Below, in pieces: positions 43,967 through 51,429 of a stretch of 64,000 nt of DNA (the stretch's first letter is position 1; the number at the start of each line of letters is the position of its first letter). The notes beneath the pieces are model-generated. The model was given only the letters and a program-made list of their open reading frames with translations, made no database searches and was not told where the DNA came from. The position numbers and the translations under genes were made by a program. Source of the stretch: Iningainema tapete BLCC-T55 (GTDB lineage: Bacteria; Cyanobacteriota; Cyanobacteriia; Cyanobacteriales; Nostocaceae); NCBI RefSeq assembly GCF_014698965.1, contig NZ_JACXAE010000098.1, positions 124,001 through 188,000 on the forward strand, given 5' to 3'.

Positions 43967-45592
43967 TTATCTTAAAGATCTTCTCACCTCACCACTAATC
44001 ATGTCTACGATAAAGGTAAGTCCCATAAAAACTATTAAAGTAGTCAAAAGACCTTTGTAATCAAAGCTGCTGAGTTGCTCAGTAAGGAGACGCCCCAAAC
44101 CACCAGCACCAACCAACCCAACAATCACAGTCGCACGAATGCAGACTTCCCAACGATAAAGAATGTAAGCAAAAAAACGGGGAAGAGTAGAGGGTAAAAC
44201 ACCATAGAGGAAAACCTGAGAATTAGTTGCACCTAAAACTTGGAGAGAACGCAAAGGTTTTTCATCCAAATTCTCTATCACCTCCGCCATTAAACGCCCA
44301 AGAATACCCAAATTGTGTAAACCAAGAGCGATCGCACCTGGTAAAATACCTGGAAACAAAACAAACAGAAAGATTAACGCCCAAATTGGTTCTGGTACAG
44401 CACGAGAGAAAAGCAGCAAAAAACGAGTGAAAGAAGTTTGAATTTTCTCACAAACTCCCCCACTCCTCCTTGCTGCCAAAAAAGAAAGCAAAATACCACC
44501 CAACCCCGCCATAGTAGTTGCCAAAATAGACATAGCAAGAGTTTGAGTACAAAGAGTCAACAACTGATCAAGATCGATCCATTGATTCGGGAAAGCATCC
44601 TGAATCACTCTAACTAAAAGTTGAGCAGTGCGTATTGACCAAAGTTTGGTAAAATCAGCCTTAACATACCAAAAAGAAAATATTAACAAAATCGCACCAA
44701 ACAGCAACGAAAAATTCACCAATAAGTTATGGTGTAAGGAACGCGAGTAGGGCTGCTGGAGATTGAGAACATTCAAATCCAAACGACTGGGAACACCCAA
44801 ACCCTGACGCAACAAAGCACTCCAAAAATCAGTACCACCACTCAACAACAGCAACGCAAACATCAAAGTCCACATTTGCTCATAACGCAAAGACTGGAGA
44901 CTGAGCAGAATTTGATAACCCAATCCACCAGCACCAATAATACCCAACACAGTAGCAGAACGAATAGAACACTCAAAACGATAAAAACTATAGGAAAGCA
45001 AATTCGGGAAAGCTTGAGGAAAAATACTATAAGCAAAAGCACTTAACGGCTCAACACCACTATTAACCAGAGCAAACAATTGCTGTTGAGGAGTATTATC
45101 CAAAATTTCCGAAAACACCTTAGCAGTAATAGCACCAAAAGGAATCGCAATAGCCAGCACCGCCACCAAAGGATCAAGCCCAAAAATATTCACAAAAAAC
45201 AATCCCCAAATCAACTCATGAATCGCTCGAGGAATTGACAAAACACCCCTTACCAGCAACCAAGGCGCAGAATAAAACCTTCCCCCACCAACACTCCACC
45301 AAACCTGCGAAGAAAGAACACCACCCACAAACCCAATCACCACACAAAAAAACGTCCCACACAAAGCATAAGCCAGAGTCTTCAACATCGCTTCCATTGT
45401 CAACAGCAAAAACTCACCACTAAAATCCGGACAAACAACCGCCACAAAAAAACGCACAAAAAGACTCCAACCACCCACATTAACCAAATCCTGCCCAAAC
45501 AAACCAGCAACCCACAACGACCAAACAACAGAACAAATAAAAAGTAAAAAGTAAAAAGTAAAAAGTAAATTCTTTAACTTTATCTCCCTCAT
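43967..45592 (-). CDS. phnE: PhnE-type ABC permease, two permease domains fused
   Basis: 541 residues holding two homologous permease domains in one chain. Each ends in the ATPase-contact motif: VLGIIGAGGLGYQILLSLQS (first) and VGLVGAGGLGRLLTEQL (second). About twelve membrane segments in total. Ordinary PhnE is about 260-280 residues. The N-terminal stretch LKNLLFTFYFLLFI is encoded by AAAAGTA heptamer repeats (45540-45567), so the real start may be further in. It is the last gene of the phnDCE-like operon, 32 bases after the ATPase gene. The substrate is an oxyanion: phosphonate, phosphite or possibly selenate. Confidence 0.85.
   Translation of the reverse strand: MREIKLKNLLFTFYFLLFICSVVWSLWVAGLFGQDLVNVGGWSLFVRFFVAVVCPDFSGEFLLLTMEAMLKTLAYALCGTFFCVVIGFVGGVLSSQVWWSVGGGRFYSAPWLLVRGVLSIPRAIHELIWGLFFVNIFGLDPLVAVLAIAIPFGAITAKVFSEILDNTPQQQLFALVNSGVEPLSAFAYSIFPQAFPNLLSYSFYRFECSIRSATVLGIIGAGGLGYQILLSLQSLRYEQMWTLMFALLLLSGGTDFWSALLRQGLGVPSRLDLNVLNLQQPYSRSLHHNLLVNFSLLFGAILLIFSFWYVKADFTKLWSIRTAQLLVRVIQDAFPNQWIDLDQLLTLCTQTLAMSILATTMAGLGGILLSFLAARRSGGVCEKIQTSFTRFLLLFSRAVPEPIWALIFLFVLFPGILPGAIALGLHNLGILGRLMAEVIENLDEKPLRSLQVLGATNSQVFLYGVLPSTLPRFFAYILYRWEVCIRATVIVGLVGAGGLGRLLTEQLSSFDYKGLLTTLIVFMGLTFIVDMISGEVRRSLR
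45540..45567. repeat. Four tandem AAAAGTA heptamers within the phnE start
   Basis: Four exact copies in a row. On the minus strand they read as codons for Leu, Phe, Thr and Tyr near the phnE N-terminus. This heptamer is a known class of short tandem repeat in filamentous cyanobacteria. Confidence 0.85.
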
Positions 45593-45600
45593 CTCTTCTC

Positions 45601-45626
45601 TTGGCGTCCTTGGCGCCTTGGCGGTT
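45601..45626. repeat. TTGGCGTCCTTGGCG repeat, left copy of an inverted pair
   Basis: TTGGCGTCCTTGGCG-CCTT-GGCGGTT. The reverse complement of the same sequence (with TCTA for CCTT) lies at 46380-46405, so the two flank the ATPase gene as an inverted pair. This copy overlaps the phnC stop codon. Confidence 0.88.
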
Positions 45627-46365
45627 AAATCCTATACAACTCCTCCACCATACCAGCAGACACCCGCTCAACAGGAGCATCAAACAAAACTCTTCCCTCT
45701 CTTAAACCAACAACACGCTCAAAATGACTGCGAGCATACTCAATCGCGTGTAAACTAACAACCAAAGTCTTCCCCTCACCACTCAACCGAAGTAACAAAT
45801 CCATCACCTCACGACTACGTTCAGGATCAAGACTAGAAATCGGTTCATCAGCAAGAATCGCAACAGGATCTTGTACCAACACACGAGCAATCGCCACCCG
45901 TTGTTGCTGCCCACCAGATAGGCTATCGGTACGTTCATACAACTTTTCTGGAATACCCACTTGCCGCAAAGCCTTTGCCGCTGTTTCCCGCGATAGAGGA
46001 TAAAGTAGTGAAACAGCAGCTTTAAGAAACGACCATCTGCCTAAATGTCCAGCATTGACATTGTGAATTACTTGTAGGTTGTTTACTAAATGAAATTGCT
46101 GGTATATTGTACCAATTTGCCTTTGTACTTGGCGTAAGGATTTGGGGCGCAGATGGGCTAGGTTGCGTCCAAGTACCCATACTTCTCCTTGTGTTGGTTG
46201 TAGTGAACCGTTGAGTATGTTAATTAGGGTACTTTTTCCTGCTCCGCTTGAACCTACTAGGGCTACTCGTTCTCCTGGGTGGATTTGTAGGTTGATGTTG
46301 GTGAGGGTTTGGATGTTGTGGTATTTTTTGGTGATGTTTTTGAGTTCAAAGATTGGTGGGTTCAT
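45625..46365 (-). CDS. phnC: PhnC-type ABC transporter ATPase
   Basis: 246 residues with Walker A GSSGAGKST, Q-loop IYQQFHLV, signature LSGGQQQRVAIARVLVQ, Walker B AILADEPISSLDPE and the H-loop in VSLHAIEYA. It belongs to the phosphonate/phosphite-type ATPases. It is the middle gene of an operon with phnD 53 bases upstream and phnE 32 bases downstream. Both gaps are filled by copies of the same repeat in opposite orientation, so in the message they could pair across the whole gene. Confidence 0.92.
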   Translation of the reverse strand: MNPPIFELKNITKKYHNIQTLTNINLQIHPGERVALVGSSGAGKSTLINILNGSLQPTQGEVWVLGRNLAHLRPKSLRQVQRQIGTIYQQFHLVNNLQVIHNVNAGHLGRWSFLKAAVSLLYPLSRETAAKALRQVGIPEKLYERTDSLSGGQQQRVAIARVLVQDPVAILADEPISSLDPERSREVMDLLLRLSGEGKTLVVSLHAIEYARSHFERVVGLREGRVLFDAPVERVSAGMVEELYRI

Positions 46366-46379
46366 GGGTTTAATGTTTG

Positions 46380-46405
46380 AACCGCCTAGACGCCAAGGAC
46401 GCCAA
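46380..46405. repeat. TTGGCGTCCTTGGCG repeat, right copy of an inverted pair
   Basis: AACCGCC-TAGA-CGCCAAGGACGCCAA, reverse complement of the copy at 45601-45626. It fills the gap between phnD and phnC. Confidence 0.88.
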
Positions 46406-46418
46406 GAAAGAGTATTGT

Positions 46419-47327
46419 TTATTTTATTTTGCCGATTTCTCGACCGATTTTTTCGATTTGGGTGTAGTTTTCGTTTTTGGTGGGGATGAATTTTTGAGCT
46501 TGTAGGAGGTCGAGGATTTCTTTTTGTTCTGGTATTTTGGGATCTAGTTTTAGGAAGGCGTTTTGCACTTTTTTGATGAAGTCATTGCCGTAGCGTTGTT
46601 GGACTTGGGGGTTGATTACCCAGTGGTAGTCGTAGTAGGTGGGGGTGCGCCAGATTGGTTGTACTTTGTTTAAGTCTACTTCTTTGGCACTGACGCGCTT
46701 TAGCCATACTTTTTCGTTTAAGGCTCCGACTTGGTAGGTTCCTGCTTCTACTAGTTTGATGGTTTTGTCGTGATCTCCGCTAAAGCCTACTTGTCCTTTG
46801 AAGTCGGTTAGTTTTACGCCTGCAAGTTGGAGAAAGTATTGTGGCATGAGTCGTCCGGATGTGGAAGATTCGCTGCCAAAGGTGAGGGTTCGCCCTTTGA
46901 GTTGTTGAAGATCTTTGGCGTTTTTGAGGGGTTTGATTCCGGTTTTTTTGTTGGCGATGAATACGCTATGGAATTTTTCGTCTACGTCTCGTTGGGCGAT
47001 CGCTTGTGCGCCTGGTACTTGTAATCTTGCTTGAACTCCTGTTAAGCCCCCAAACCATACTAGGTCTAAATCTCCTACTTTAAATGCTGTGACTGCTGCT
47101 GTATAATCAGTAACAGGTTTATATTGTACCGGAATGTTGAGTTCTTTCTGCAAATATGTCGCTAGTTTACTGTACTGCCGTTGCAATTTTTCTGGATCTT
47201 GGTCGGGAATTGCTCCTGTGATTAAAGGTTTTACTTGTTGTGTCCCTTTGACTGAACCCGTTTCAGTGGATGAACAAGCCACTATCGGTAGCAATAGTAA
47301 CAACCCTGATGCTATAAATTTTCTCAT
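46419..47327 (-). CDS. phnD: PhnD-like substrate-binding lipoprotein (phosphonate/phosphite or selenate type)
   Basis: 302 residues. The signal ends in a lipobox IVACSS (Cys18), so this is a lipid-anchored binding protein. The core follows the PhnD family: GAIPDQDPEKLQRQYSKLATYL, DYTAAVTAFKVGDLDLVWFGGLTG, VFIANKKTGI, FGSESSTSGRLMPQYFL and DYHWVINP. The opening TGAIPDQDPEKL and the PGAQAIAQRDVDEKFHSVF stretch recall the subfamily annotated as putative selenate-binding, usually found with a fused permease as here. The ligand is not proven. First gene of the operon; a single CTTAACC half-site lies upstream, too little for a PHO box. Confidence 0.82.
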   Translation of the reverse strand: MRKFIASGLLLLLPIVACSSTETGSVKGTQQVKPLITGAIPDQDPEKLQRQYSKLATYLQKELNIPVQYKPVTDYTAAVTAFKVGDLDLVWFGGLTGVQARLQVPGAQAIAQRDVDEKFHSVFIANKKTGIKPLKNAKDLQQLKGRTLTFGSESSTSGRLMPQYFLQLAGVKLTDFKGQVGFSGDHDKTIKLVEAGTYQVGALNEKVWLKRVSAKEVDLNKVQPIWRTPTYYDYHWVINPQVQQRYGNDFIKKVQNAFLKLDPKIPEQKEILDLLQAQKFIPTKNENYTQIEKIGREIGKIK

Positions 47328-47791
47328 TATTTTGAATGTACGACTTTCTCTTCCCGGTTAAGATTTTACACTGCCATTACTCATAAATTACTGGAAAGAC
47401 AGTAATTACGTAAATTTACTTAAAAATAGCTGAGATGATGATGAGTATTTTGGATAAAATTTTGATAACTACCATTGGTTTGTACCACAGTTATATAAAG
47501 TTATAATAAACTAAAAAGTGTATCTATCTGCTTGCTGAGTTTCAAAATTATTTCTTTTGACTTTCAGCAAAAGATTATGAGTAATCCGATTGATAGAGAT
47601 GCTGTAATTCATTCTTTGCTAAATCTATAAGTATGGGTATGGTAGGATATCAGATTTAAAATACACGAATATTATCTCAGTGTAGTTGACCGCATTTGAT
47701 AATTTGCCAGCGATCGCACCACATGTGGTTCACATTTGACAAAATTATCAAAAAAAATATATCAGTAAATATATGAACAGAGGCTAATTTT
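47328..47791. other. Divergent intergenic region with a likely promoter
   Basis: About 460 bases, AT-rich. TTGACA (47736-47741) with TATATC 16 bases downstream (47758-47763) is a plausible promoter for the rightward gene at 47792. A HIP1 site lies near 47711. The rest holds nothing I can identify. Confidence 0.5.
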
Positions 47792-48157
47792 ATGTCTTAT
47801 GAACAAAATAAGGTAGAATATAAAAATGATTCTTATCAAGTACAACCAACGGAAGGAGTGCCAGAACGTTCGCCCCTACCAAATCATGTAATCACGACAG
47901 ATATATTTATTTCTTTAATTCCCCTGGGATTTATATTAATTTGGGCAGGGAGTTTTTTGTTACTGTCTAAAATGAGAACGTTGGCATTAGACAAAATTGC
48001 TTCTACTACAAATACTTTACATAAAGTTCCTTGTAAAAATTGTCAATATTTTTCAAACAATCGTTATCTTAAATGTGCAATACAACCTTCTATTGTTCTA
48101 ACTGAACAAGCGAAGGACTGTTCTGACTACTGTCCGAAAACTAACAAATCTGAATAA
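47792..48157 (+). CDS. Small membrane protein with C-terminal Cys cluster
   Basis: 121 residues. One membrane segment (TDIFISLIPLGFILIWAGSFLLL) is followed by a short cytoplasmic or external tail with KVPCKNCQYFSNNRYLKCAIQPSIVLTEQAKDCSDYC, five Cys in a pattern that could bind metal or form disulfides. The N-terminus is polar. The Cys pattern recalls small proteins found near other cyanobacterial membrane genes; no function is known to me. It lies 39 bases upstream of the hydrolase gene on the same strand. Confidence 0.7.
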   Translation: MSYEQNKVEYKNDSYQVQPTEGVPERSPLPNHVITTDIFISLIPLGFILIWAGSFLLLSKMRTLALDKIASTTNTLHKVPCKNCQYFSNNRYLKCAIQPSIVLTEQAKDCSDYCPKTNKSE

Positions 48158-48196
48158 ATTAAATACTACCTTTCTCATGGGTATTATAATTTTTTC

Positions 48197-49048
48197 ATGA
48201 GCAATTATAATACCCCTTCAAGTGTGGCAAACCTCAACCTCGAAATTCAAGGTGAAGGCTTCCCGATTCTCTGCTTACATGGTCATCCTGGTTCTGGTTC
48301 TAGTTTGTCCGTGTTCACTAATCACTTGTCAAAGCGCTTTAAAACTTTGGCTCCCGACCTGCGCGGATACGGCAAAAGCCACTTTCGGGGTAATTTTGTC
48401 ATGCACGACCATTTGACAGACTTGGAGGCGCTTATAGAGCAGTTTCAAATCAAAAAATGTCTAGTATTGGGATGGTCATTAGGTGGGATTTTGGCGATGG
48501 AACTGGCGCTAAGATGTCCACAGCGCGTTACTGGTTTAATTTTAGTCGCTACAGCCGCTAGACCAATCGGCAACCATCCACCGATTACTTGGCAGGATAA
48601 TCTCTACACCGGAATTGCCGCTTTGTTGAACTGGATCAAACCAAGTTGGCGGTGGAATATAGAAACTTTTGGGAAGCGATCGCTGTTTCGTTATCTCATT
48701 CAACAACACAACTCCACTGCCTACCGCTACATTGCCTCTTCTGCAGTGCCTGCCTACTTACAAACCTCTGCTGCCGCTACTCGCGCTCTCTACACCGCTA
48801 TACAAACTGGGTATAATCAACTACCGGAATTACACAAAATTCAATGTCCTAGCTTGGTACTTTGTGGTGCCCAAGACCGACACATTACAGCATATTCTAG
48901 CTTAGAAACATCTCAACATCTCAAAAATTGCCAACACCACTGCTATCCTAACACCGCCCATCTTTTCCCGTGGGAAATTCCTGACAACGTATTGAGCGAC
49001 ATTGATCGCTGGCTGATTGCGCATCCACAGGTAATTGATCGTGGTTGA
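48197..49048 (+). CDS. Alpha/beta hydrolase
   Basis: 283 residues. Oxyanion strand FPILCLHGHPGSGSS, nucleophile elbow LVLGWSLGGILAME (Ser), catalytic acid probably the Asp of CGAQDRHIT and His in NTAHLFPWEIP. The DLRGYGKSHF stretch is typical of small-molecule hydrolases and epoxide-hydrolase-like enzymes. Substrate unknown. It begins 39 bases after the Cys-cluster protein and ends 53 bases before the phosphotransferase, so the four genes from 47792 to 50756 may be one operon. Confidence 0.85.
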   Translation: MSNYNTPSSVANLNLEIQGEGFPILCLHGHPGSGSSLSVFTNHLSKRFKTLAPDLRGYGKSHFRGNFVMHDHLTDLEALIEQFQIKKCLVLGWSLGGILAMELALRCPQRVTGLILVATAARPIGNHPPITWQDNLYTGIAALLNWIKPSWRWNIETFGKRSLFRYLIQQHNSTAYRYIASSAVPAYLQTSAAATRALYTAIQTGYNQLPELHKIQCPSLVLCGAQDRHITAYSSLETSQHLKNCQHHCYPNTAHLFPWEIPDNVLSDIDRWLIAHPQVIDRG

Positions 49049-49101
49049 TGTAAAACGCTACGATGTCTCCTATTGCCTTTGTGCAATTTCGAGGAGAGAA
49101 C

Positions 49102-50220
49102 ATGACGGAAGATGCCAAAACACAGCAGACAGATCATCTTGTTACTATTGCCAAGCAATTCACCCAACAAGGAACTGTTATTAGTATACAAGCATTTGGA
49201 AGTGGTAATATAAATGACACTTTCTTGGTCACTTTAGATTCACCAGAGTCAAAGCATTTTGTCTTGCAACGTATTAACACCCATGTGTTTCGGCAGCCTC
49301 AACTTGTTATGCATAACATGCGTGCATACACGGAACATGTTTACAAGCGTTTACAAAGTAACCCACTTTCTCGGCGCTGGGAAGTGCCACGAGTACTGTT
49401 GACTCTTGATGCTCAAGATCATTGGAGAAATGCAGACGGATCGTTTTGGCGGGCTATCAGCTTCATTGAAGGTTCACAGTCTTTCGACACTATGCGCGGT
49501 CTGGAACAAGCTCAAGAAGTTGGCTATGCTTTGGGAATGTTTCACAATTTAATCAGCGATTTACCTCCAGAAACACTCGCTGATACACTTGAAGGATTCC
49601 ACATTACGCCGCTTTACCTTCAACAATATAATGAAGTTTTGGCGAAAACTAATTGGCGTCAATCTCCTGAAGTAAACTATTGCTTGCAGTTTGTGAGCGA
49701 TCGCTCCTCTTGGTCATATATTCTAGAAGATGCTCTAGCCACAGGCAAGCTACCATTACGTCTGATGCACGGCGATCCCAAAATTAACAATGTCATGTTT
49801 GATACTGTTACCGGGCTAGCAGTGAGCGTAGTAGATCTAGACACAGTTAAACCGGGTTTGGTACATTACGACATTGGTGATTGTCTACGTTCTGGCTGCA
49901 ATCCGGCAGGAGAAGAAACCGAGCAGTGGGAAGAAGTTTATTTTGATACAGATATATGTCAAGGAATCCTACAAGGTTATCTTTCTTCCGCAAAAGCGTT
50001 TCTGACCGAAAATGATTATATTTACATGTACGACGCCATTCGTCTACTCGCTTTTGAGTTGGGATTACGATTTTTTACTGACTATTTAGCAGGAAATGTC
50101 TACTTCAAAGTCAAGCACCCAGAACATAATCTTGCCAGGGCGATCGTTCAGTTTAAGCTTACTGAAAGCATTGAATCTCAAGAAACTTTGATTCGCTCCA
50201 TTATCCAAGACGTGAAATGA
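49102..50220 (+). CDS. APH-fold phosphotransferase (N-acetylhexosamine kinase-like)
   Basis: 372 residues from the ATG at 49102 (MTEDAKTQQ), which has GAGGAGAG eight bases upstream; an ATG at 49063 has no ribosome site. The kinase-like fold shows GSGNINDTFLVT (nucleotide loop), FVLQRINTHVF (Lys equivalent), LMHGDPKINNVMFD (catalytic loop) and VSVVDLDTVKPGLVHYDIGDCLRS (metal-binding Asp). This pattern matches kinases of N-acetylhexosamines and related sugars. The exact substrate is uncertain. The stop overlaps the next start (ATGA). Confidence 0.85.
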   Translation: MTEDAKTQQTDHLVTIAKQFTQQGTVISIQAFGSGNINDTFLVTLDSPESKHFVLQRINTHVFRQPQLVMHNMRAYTEHVYKRLQSNPLSRRWEVPRVLLTLDAQDHWRNADGSFWRAISFIEGSQSFDTMRGLEQAQEVGYALGMFHNLISDLPPETLADTLEGFHITPLYLQQYNEVLAKTNWRQSPEVNYCLQFVSDRSSWSYILEDALATGKLPLRLMHGDPKINNVMFDTVTGLAVSVVDLDTVKPGLVHYDIGDCLRSGCNPAGEETEQWEEVYFDTDICQGILQGYLSSAKAFLTENDYIYMYDAIRLLAFELGLRFFTDYLAGNVYFKVKHPEHNLARAIVQFKLTESIESQETLIRSIIQDVK

Positions 50221-50756
50221 ATCCCCAGACATTTTCCTTACAACCCTTTCCTTCTACCAAGCCCCCACCTAAATTGAAAATTACAGGTAATATCGCCCGA
50301 GATGCGAATCAACTTACCATCACTTACGCACTCCAGGGGGATCTAACAGAAGTTGTCATCGCCCCACCATCAGAAACACCAACACGAAAGCACCAACTGT
50401 GGGAAGACACTTGCTTTGAATTCTTCCTTGGGATCAAGGATTCTCAACGGTATTGGGAATTCAACCTCTCCCCAAGTGGACACTGGAATGTATATCGCTT
50501 TGATGGGTATCGTCAAGGAATGCAAGAGGAAACAGCTTTTACAACACTCCCGTTTAGCGTCGAGAATCAATCCGACGGTTTAGCACTTGCGGTGGATGTC
50601 AATTTGGATAAAATCGTCTCGGCACAACAAGCCCTGGAAGTTGCCATTACCACCGTCATCAAAGAAAGAGACGGCGAGGTGACTTACTGGGCATTGACTC
50701 ATCAAGGTAGGTCGGCTGACTTTCATCTGCGAGACAGTTTTATCATTGAGTTGTGA
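50217..50756 (+). CDS. DOMON-like domain protein
   Basis: 179 residues, translationally coupled to the phosphotransferase (ATGA overlap). The fold pattern LWEDTCFEFFLGIKDSQRYWEFNLSPSGHWNVYRFDGYRQGM is that of DOMON-like/CBM9-like beta sandwiches, which bind sugars or haem. There is no signal peptide, so it works in the cytoplasm. Coupling to a sugar-kinase-like gene suggests a role with carbohydrate, which is inference only. Confidence 0.8.
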   Translation: MNPQTFSLQPFPSTKPPPKLKITGNIARDANQLTITYALQGDLTEVVIAPPSETPTRKHQLWEDTCFEFFLGIKDSQRYWEFNLSPSGHWNVYRFDGYRQGMQEETAFTTLPFSVENQSDGLALAVDVNLDKIVSAQQALEVAITTVIKERDGEVTYWALTHQGRSADFHLRDSFIIEL

Positions 50757-50811
50757 GTTATATCTTAACTAAAATAGTAAATAAAATAGCTTTAGCAAAA
50801 TATTCCAACAG

Positions 50812-51072
50812 ATGACACAGGTACTTCTTCAGCACATCATCAATCAGCTTGAGGCTCTCGAACCAGAAGAATTACAGCAGCTTAATCAGGCAATCCAAAA
50901 ACATCTTGCTGTCAAAGAAACTGTTCAAAAAACAAAATTTCATCAAGCATTGTTAACATCTGGCTTAGTAAAACAGCTTAAAGAACCCACCAAAAATCCG
51001 CAAACAGAACGGCAACTAATTCAGATAAAGGGTAAGCCTGTTTCTGAAACAATCATTGAGGAACGCCGCTAG
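50812..51072 (+). CDS. Antitoxin-like protein, toxin partner disrupted
   Basis: 86 residues, helical: LLQHIINQLEALEPEELQQLNQAIQKHL, then a polar C-terminal arm with KGKPVSETIIEERR. It resembles the antitoxins preceding PIN-domain toxins in cyanobacteria. The stop is followed immediately (no gap) by the ATG of a vapC remnant, so the pair was once a toxin-antitoxin operon. The antitoxin is intact, and it lies 55 bases downstream of the phosphotransferase operon. Confidence 0.72.
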   Translation: MTQVLLQHIINQLEALEPEELQQLNQAIQKHLAVKETVQKTKFHQALLTSGLVKQLKEPTKNPQTERQLIQIKGKPVSETIIEERR

Positions 51073-51257
51073 ATGGCAGTTTATTTTGTTGATAGCAGTG
51101 CGTTATGACGCAGTTCAATTGGCGGTTGCTTGTGCAGTAAACGCGCTGCACAAGCGATAGTTTGCCCCCTGTAATTTTTGTATCAGCTGACAATGAGTTA
51201 AATGCAGCTGCTGCAACTGAAGGACTGAAGATTGAAAACCCGAATAATTACCCTTAA
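51073..51257 (+). pseudogene. vapC (PIN-domain toxin) remnant with internal deletion
   Basis: From the ATG the frame reads MAVYFVDSSAL, the normal PIN-domain start with its first catalytic Asp, then stops at 51106-51108. In a second frame from about 51104 the sequence reads YDAVQLAVACAVN, the conserved Asp-containing helix near the C-terminus of VapC, and a further shift gives LPPVIFVSADNELNAAAATE and the ending GLKIENPNNYP-stop at 51257. So the middle of the gene (about 80-90 residues) is missing and at least one frameshift follows. The toxin cannot be made. Confidence 0.85.
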
Positions 51258-51347
51258 GAGCGATCGCCAGTTTTGTAAGATGCAACTTACATATAGAATA
51301 GATGGGAGCCATTGAGTCAGCTTTGACTACCAAAATGGAGAATTAAA

Positions 51348-51388
51348 GTAACAAATTCTACAAATTCATTTCGGCTAACACTTATACT
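51348..51388 (+). promoter_or_regulatory. NtcA-activated type promoter of agrE
   Basis: GTAACAAATTCTAC (51348-51361) is a perfect GTA-N8-TAC NtcA site. A -10 box TATACT (TAN3T form, 51383-51388) begins 21 bases after it; the canonical spacing is about 22. The agrE start lies 41 bases past the -10. NtcA is the cyanobacterial nitrogen-control activator. Confidence 0.8.
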
Positions 51389-51429
51389 GAGTAAAAGCTG
51401 ATTGCATCTATTCATTCGTGATATCTATT

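Noticed and set aside
47356-47362. CTTAACC half-site (minus strand) upstream of phnD as a PHO box
   Set aside because: Only one unit is present; PHO boxes have repeated units at 11-base spacing, which I do not find.
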